A stretch of DNA of 64,000 nucleotides from UBA6623 sp965238125 (GTDB lineage: Bacteria > Acidobacteriota > Terriglobia > Bryobacterales > UBA6623). The translations under genes and the position numbers were made by a program. Where the stretch lies: contig OZ250179.1 in NCBI GenBank assembly GCA_965238125.1, positions 6,262,001 through 6,326,000 of the forward strand, written 5' to 3'. Shown here in pieces: positions 60,804 to 64,000 of this stretch; position 1 is the stretch's first letter, and every line of letters starts with the position of its first letter. A model generated the notes under the pieces. It ran no database searches. It worked only from the letters and a program-made list of their open reading frames with translations, and was not told the DNA's origin.

Positions 60804-60915
60804 CTACGCGGCGCGCGGCGGGCGATTCTCGCGCAGAAAGTTTGCAATCGATTCGAGGGACGTGCCGGGCGGAAAGACCGCCGCCACGCCTTGGCCTTTC
60901 AAGCATTCCCAGCTT
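60804..60915 (-). pseudogene. Truncated C-terminus of a B12-binding protein
   Basis: One minus-strand frame reads …CLKGQGVAAVFPPGTSLESI…ANFLRENRPPRAA and stops at 60804-60806. LK-x-x-GVAAVF-x-PGT is the characteristic end of cobalamin-binding domains of methylmalonyl-CoA mutase type. Before the first Cys the sequence stops resembling the family and a TGA closes the frame near 60941, so only about the last 35 residues remain. It lies 24 bp upstream of the VOC gene, beside an IS1380-type element that may have caused the loss. The rest of the gap to 61114 shows no gene. Confidence 0.55.
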
Positions 60916-61114
60916 TGTTCGCGTGACGTCGGCGCACGTCAGCGATGTCAGCGTGTTGGATGATCTCGTGCCACAGCCGGGCTCCTCTCATTTACCATGG
61001 ACCGGTTTTCGGGGGCAAGGTCAATCAGGCCAATTGCTTAGAATCTTAGCGCTCTTCAGTCGCTGACCCCGCATTTTCAATTTGATGTATGAGCTTCAGA
61101 CCATCCAGCGACCT

Positions 61115-62550
61115 TCAGCGTCTTTATTGATAGGGGCTAGAGCCCGATAAGGACGCCATGGAGGTCAACACCCGATGGGTGAAAAAGAAAACAAGCCGTT
61201 TCAGCTCACGTTCAATGGATTTCTCAAAGTCGATTTCCAAGGATCGCGAGTCACCTCGGATGGCGGTCTGATTCTCGTTCGCGAACTGGATGAACGACTC
61301 GGACTCGGGAAGCTGATCGACGAGCATCTCAGCGACTCGCGACAAGGCTTGAACAAGAAGTTCCCGCTGGCCGATCTGCTGCGGCAGTCGGTCTACAGCC
61401 GACTCGCTGGCTACGAGGACCTCAATGACGCCGTTCGAGTATCCGCCGATCCGACCTTTCGCTTGATCGGCTCGAAGAGGAACTGGGATCGCGGAGCAGC
61501 CTTGACCTCGACGCTGGATGGCTTCGAGACGGAGATGCTGGCGAGCGAAGAGAACTTGCTGGGGCTGATGGCAGTGAACCGGGAGCTGGTCGCGCAAGCC
61601 GAAGCTCCCGACGGTTCAGACCGCGTGGTGCTCGACATGGACTCCACGGAGAGCCCCGTCCACGGCCAACAGGAAGGCAGTGCCTACAACGGCCATTTTG
61701 AGTCCCTCTGCTATCACCCGCTGTTGCTGTTCAACCAGCACGGCGACTGCCTAGGCGCGAAGCTGCGTCCCGGCAACGTGCACAGCGCCGAGGACTGGGA
61801 CGAGCTGCTACTGCCGGAGATCGAACGACAACAGGCGGAGGGCAAACAGGTGACATTCCGCGCCGACGCCGCCTTCGCCAAGCCCGAGATCTACGAGGCG
61901 ATGGAGGAGCGCGGCGTGGACTACGTGATTCGCATCCCGGCGAACAAGAGCCTGGAGCTGGAGATCGAGGACATCCTGTTTCGGCCACCGGGCAGGCCGA
62001 ACGCCAAGCCCCTAGTGCGCTACAAGAGTTTTCGCTATCAGGCCGAGAGCTGGTCGAAGGCAAGGCGAGTTGTCGCCAAGGTCGAGCATCACCAGGGCGA
62101 ACTATTCCCGCGCGTCGGATTTGTCGTGACGAGCATGAGCTTGCCGAGCCGCTCGGTCGTGCGGTTCTACAACAAGCGCGGCACGGCGGAGCAGTGGATC
62201 AAAGAAGGCAAACAGGCCACGCACTGGACCCGCTTGTCGTGTCACCGCTTCCGAGCCAACGAGGTACGGCTGCAACTCAGCGTGCTGGCCTACAACCTGG
62301 GCAACCTGTGGCGGCGGCTAGGGCTGCCGCAGCGAATCAAAAGCTGGTCGCTAACGAGTTTGCAACACAGGTTGATGAAGACCGGCGGTCGGCTGGTCAA
62401 GCATGCTCGCTACTACTGGTTGCTGCTGGCGGAGGGGCATCTGAACCGGCGGCTGTTCGGTGACATGCTGCATAGGATCTGGGCGCTGCCTGTGCCGGGT
62501 GGGTAGCGTTGCCCGGGCGAGGATCAACAGTTTTTGGCTCCAAAAAGGTT
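61115..62550 (+). mobile_element. IS1380-family insertion sequence (copy 1, ends uncertain)
   Basis: Homology between the two copies begins about 60 bp upstream of the start codons (GCGTCTTTATTGAT at 61115 against GACGCCTTTATTTAT near 62971). On the right, a palindrome TTTTTGGCTCCAAAAA (62530-62545) follows the transposase gene and may mark the end or a terminator. I could not identify terminal inverted repeats or a target duplication with confidence, so the borders are estimates. Confidence 0.55.
61175..62506 (+). CDS. IS1380-family transposase
   Basis: A 443-residue DDE transposase, full length. Opening EKENKPFQLTFNGFLKVDFQGSRVTSDGGLILVRELDERLGL; first catalytic Asp in VVLDMDSTESPVHG; second in TFRADAAFAKPEIYEAMEERGVDYVIRIPAN; the family C-terminal block is VVRFYNKRGTAEQWIKEGKQATHWTRLSCHRFRANEVRLQLSVLAYNLGNLWRRL, which carries the catalytic Glu. 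The frame is intact, so it may be functional and could act on the defective second copy. Confidence 0.94.
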   Translation: MGEKENKPFQLTFNGFLKVDFQGSRVTSDGGLILVRELDERLGLGKLIDEHLSDSRQGLNKKFPLADLLRQSVYSRLAGYEDLNDAVRVSADPTFRLIGSKRNWDRGAALTSTLDGFETEMLASEENLLGLMAVNRELVAQAEAPDGSDRVVLDMDSTESPVHGQQEGSAYNGHFESLCYHPLLLFNQHGDCLGAKLRPGNVHSAEDWDELLLPEIERQQAEGKQVTFRADAAFAKPEIYEAMEERGVDYVIRIPANKSLELEIEDILFRPPGRPNAKPLVRYKSFRYQAESWSKARRVVAKVEHHQGELFPRVGFVVTSMSLPSRSVVRFYNKRGTAEQWIKEGKQATHWTRLSCHRFRANEVRLQLSVLAYNLGNLWRRLGLPQRIKSWSLTSLQHRLMKTGGRLVKHARYYWLLLAEGHLNRRLFGDMLHRIWALPVPGG

Positions 62551-62655
62551 TCGCAGGGAGCAGTGTCGGCCGGAGCGCCGTTCAGTCCGCTCAATCAACG
62601 TCTGTGAGCGGACGGACGAGCCCTGGCGCCTACCGGCGGAGGTGATGTGCAGGGT

Positions 62656-62961
62656 TCAGCGCGAAAAGACGTGGTATTCGGCGCAGCGGGGGTGTATCCT
62701 GTGACCGTGCCAGGGCCAAAATGGAAATCCTGGCTTAATGTTCTCTGCCGTAAAGTTAGAATCGCCTGACTCAATCGTAGTAGCCAGAGTCAAACCGGCC
62801 TTCTCGATACCCCTAGCCACGGCTCGCAGGTGATCATCCGAGATTATTCCGTCCGTCCATTTCTGGACGTGTTCCTCGAATCGAATCATGTCTCCTATCT
62901 CGCGAGACGTCCATCTCTTCTGTACCCGGATTTCCACTTTAGTTTCGGTTCTGCTAACCAT
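62656..62961 (-). CDS. Small hypothetical protein between two IS copies
   Basis: A 101-residue frame with plausible coding character: WTSREIGDMIRFEEHVQKWTDGIISDDHLRAVARGIEKAGLTLATTIESGDSNFTAENIKPGFPFWPWHGHRIHPR. Its base composition is clearly more AT-rich than the flanking genes. No signal peptide or membrane segment. I do not recognise the family. Trapped between two transposase copies, it may be a recently acquired cargo gene or the remains of one. Bases 62551-62655 and 62962-63031 hold nothing else recognisable. Confidence 0.4.
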   Translation of the reverse strand: MVSRTETKVEIRVQKRWTSREIGDMIRFEEHVQKWTDGIISDDHLRAVARGIEKAGLTLATTIESGDSNFTAENIKPGFPFWPWHGHRIHPRCAEYHVFSR

Positions 62962-63031
62962 CGGGTGGACTCGGACGCCTTTATTTATGCGGGCTTGAAA
63001 GCACTCAAGGCGCTGAGGAGATCAACACCCA

Positions 63032-64000
63032 ATGGGTGAAAAAGAAAACAAACCGTTTCAGCTCACCTTCAATGGATTTCTCAAGGTCGATTTCCAAGGA
63101 TCGCGAGTCACCTCGGATGGCGGGCTGATTCTCATTCGCGAACTGGACGAACGACTCGGACTAGGCAAGCTGATAGACGAGCATCTGACGGATTCGCGGC
63201 AAGGCTCGAACAAGAAGTTCCCGTTCGTCGATCTGCTGCGACAGTCGGTCTACTCCCGCTTGGCGGGCTACGAGGATCTCAACGACGCCGTTCGTGTCTC
63301 CGCCGATCCAACCTTTCGGCTGATTGGCTCGAAGAAGAACTGGGATCGCGGCGCGGCGCTGACCTCCCGGCTGCAGAGCTTCGAGACCGCCATGCTCGCC
63401 GGCGACGAGAATCTGATCGGGCTGATGGCGGTGAACCGCGAGTTGATCGCGCAAGCCGAGGCCGGTGATGACTCCGAGTGCGTCGTGCTGGACAGGACTC
63501 TACCGAGAGCCTCGTCCACGGCCGGCAGGAAGGCAGCGCCTACAACGGCCACTTCGAGTCGGTCTGCTACCACCCACTGTTGCTGTTCAACCAGCACGGC
63601 GATTGCTTGGCGGCAAAGTTGCGACCGGGCAACGTGTCCAGCGCCGAGGACTGGGACGAGTTGCTGCTGCCGGAAATCGAACGCCAACAGGCGGAGGGCA
63701 AACAGGTGACGTTCCGGGCCGATGCCGCCTTCGCCAAGCCGGATATTTACGAGACGTTGGAGGAGCGCGGCGTGGACTACGTGATTCGCATCCCGGCCAA
63801 CAAGAGCCTGGAGCTGGAGATCGAAGATATCCTGTTTCGTCCGCCGGGCAGGCCGAGCGCAAAGCCCCTGGTGCGCTACAGGAGCTTTCGGTATCAGGCC
63901 GCGAGTTGGTCGAAGTCCCGGCGGGTTGTTGCGAAGGTCGAGCATCACCAAGGTGAGTTGTTTCCTCGCGTCGGTTTCATCGTCACGAGCATGGCCTTGC
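63032..64000 (+). pseudogene. IS1380-family transposase copy 2, frameshifted and cut by the window end
   Basis: Nearly the same protein as the first copy for about 153 residues, then a single missing base: copy 1 reads GACATGGACTC where copy 2 reads GACAGGACTC (near 63491-63495), changing the catalytic DMDSTES block. After the deletion the correct protein continues in the next frame (DSTESLVHGRQEGSAYNGHFESVCY…) to the end of the window. The copies differ at many silent sites, so they are not a recent duplication. Confidence 0.88.

Overview
The window is high-GC bacterial chromosome, most likely from an acidobacterium close to Bryobacterales/Solibacter. The pointers are a c-type peroxidase-like protein ending in the Solibacter-type C-terminal domain (37490-40171), a very large TonB-dependent receptor with an N-terminal carboxypeptidase-regulatory-like domain (48597-51872), a PadR plus HAAS-type regulator pair, and a complete hopanoid locus. 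The taxonomic call is inference from gene families.

Bases 1-10914 hold an M28 peptidase, an ABC exporter with a lipoprotein, a 1231-bp IS630-type insertion sequence, and a DUF2339/DUF3999 envelope pair whose second gene is frameshifted.

Bases 10986-24827 are one almost uninterrupted minus-strand hopanoid locus. In transcription order it reads: two half-size DMT transporters, hpnI, ispH, squalene-hopene cyclase, hpnH, hpnA, hpnG, two zinc-dependent MDR dehydrogenases, hpnC, hpnD, hpnE. IspH feeds the isoprenoid pathway, HpnC/D/E make squalene, the cyclase makes the hopane, HpnH and HpnG build and trim the C35 side chain, and HpnI adds a sugar. The two polyol-dehydrogenase-like MDR enzymes are the best local candidates for a side-chain reduction step. 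The paired small transporters are candidates for moving the product. hpnJ lies apart at 33366, and no hpnK is seen.

Bases 24927-31331 carry a glycosyltransferase, a divergent protein of unknown function, queF, wecB, a SirB1-like protein and purH. Bases 31332-33365 hold an orphan HigA antitoxin and a long gene-free stretch of tandem and palindromic repeats.

Bases 33366-60779 are a mixed region: hpnJ, PadR/HAAS, a nuclease-like protein, the peroxidase-like protein, an S9 peptidase, a PQQ dehydrogenase, YjbQ, an acyl-CoA dehydrogenase, a cyclase-family lipoprotein, a FecR-like protein, the TonB receptor, a Crp/Fnr regulator, a sigma/anti-sigma pair, a deoxyhypusine-synthase-like enzyme, an NHL-repeat Tat protein and a VOC protein. 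Its intergenic spaces are filled with several families of palindromic or inverted-repeat elements, one of which overlaps the start of a gene.

The right end (60804-64000) holds the truncated tail of a B12-binding protein and two IS1380-type transposase copies, the second with a one-base deletion and running off the window. No rRNA, tRNA or CRISPR array was recognised.
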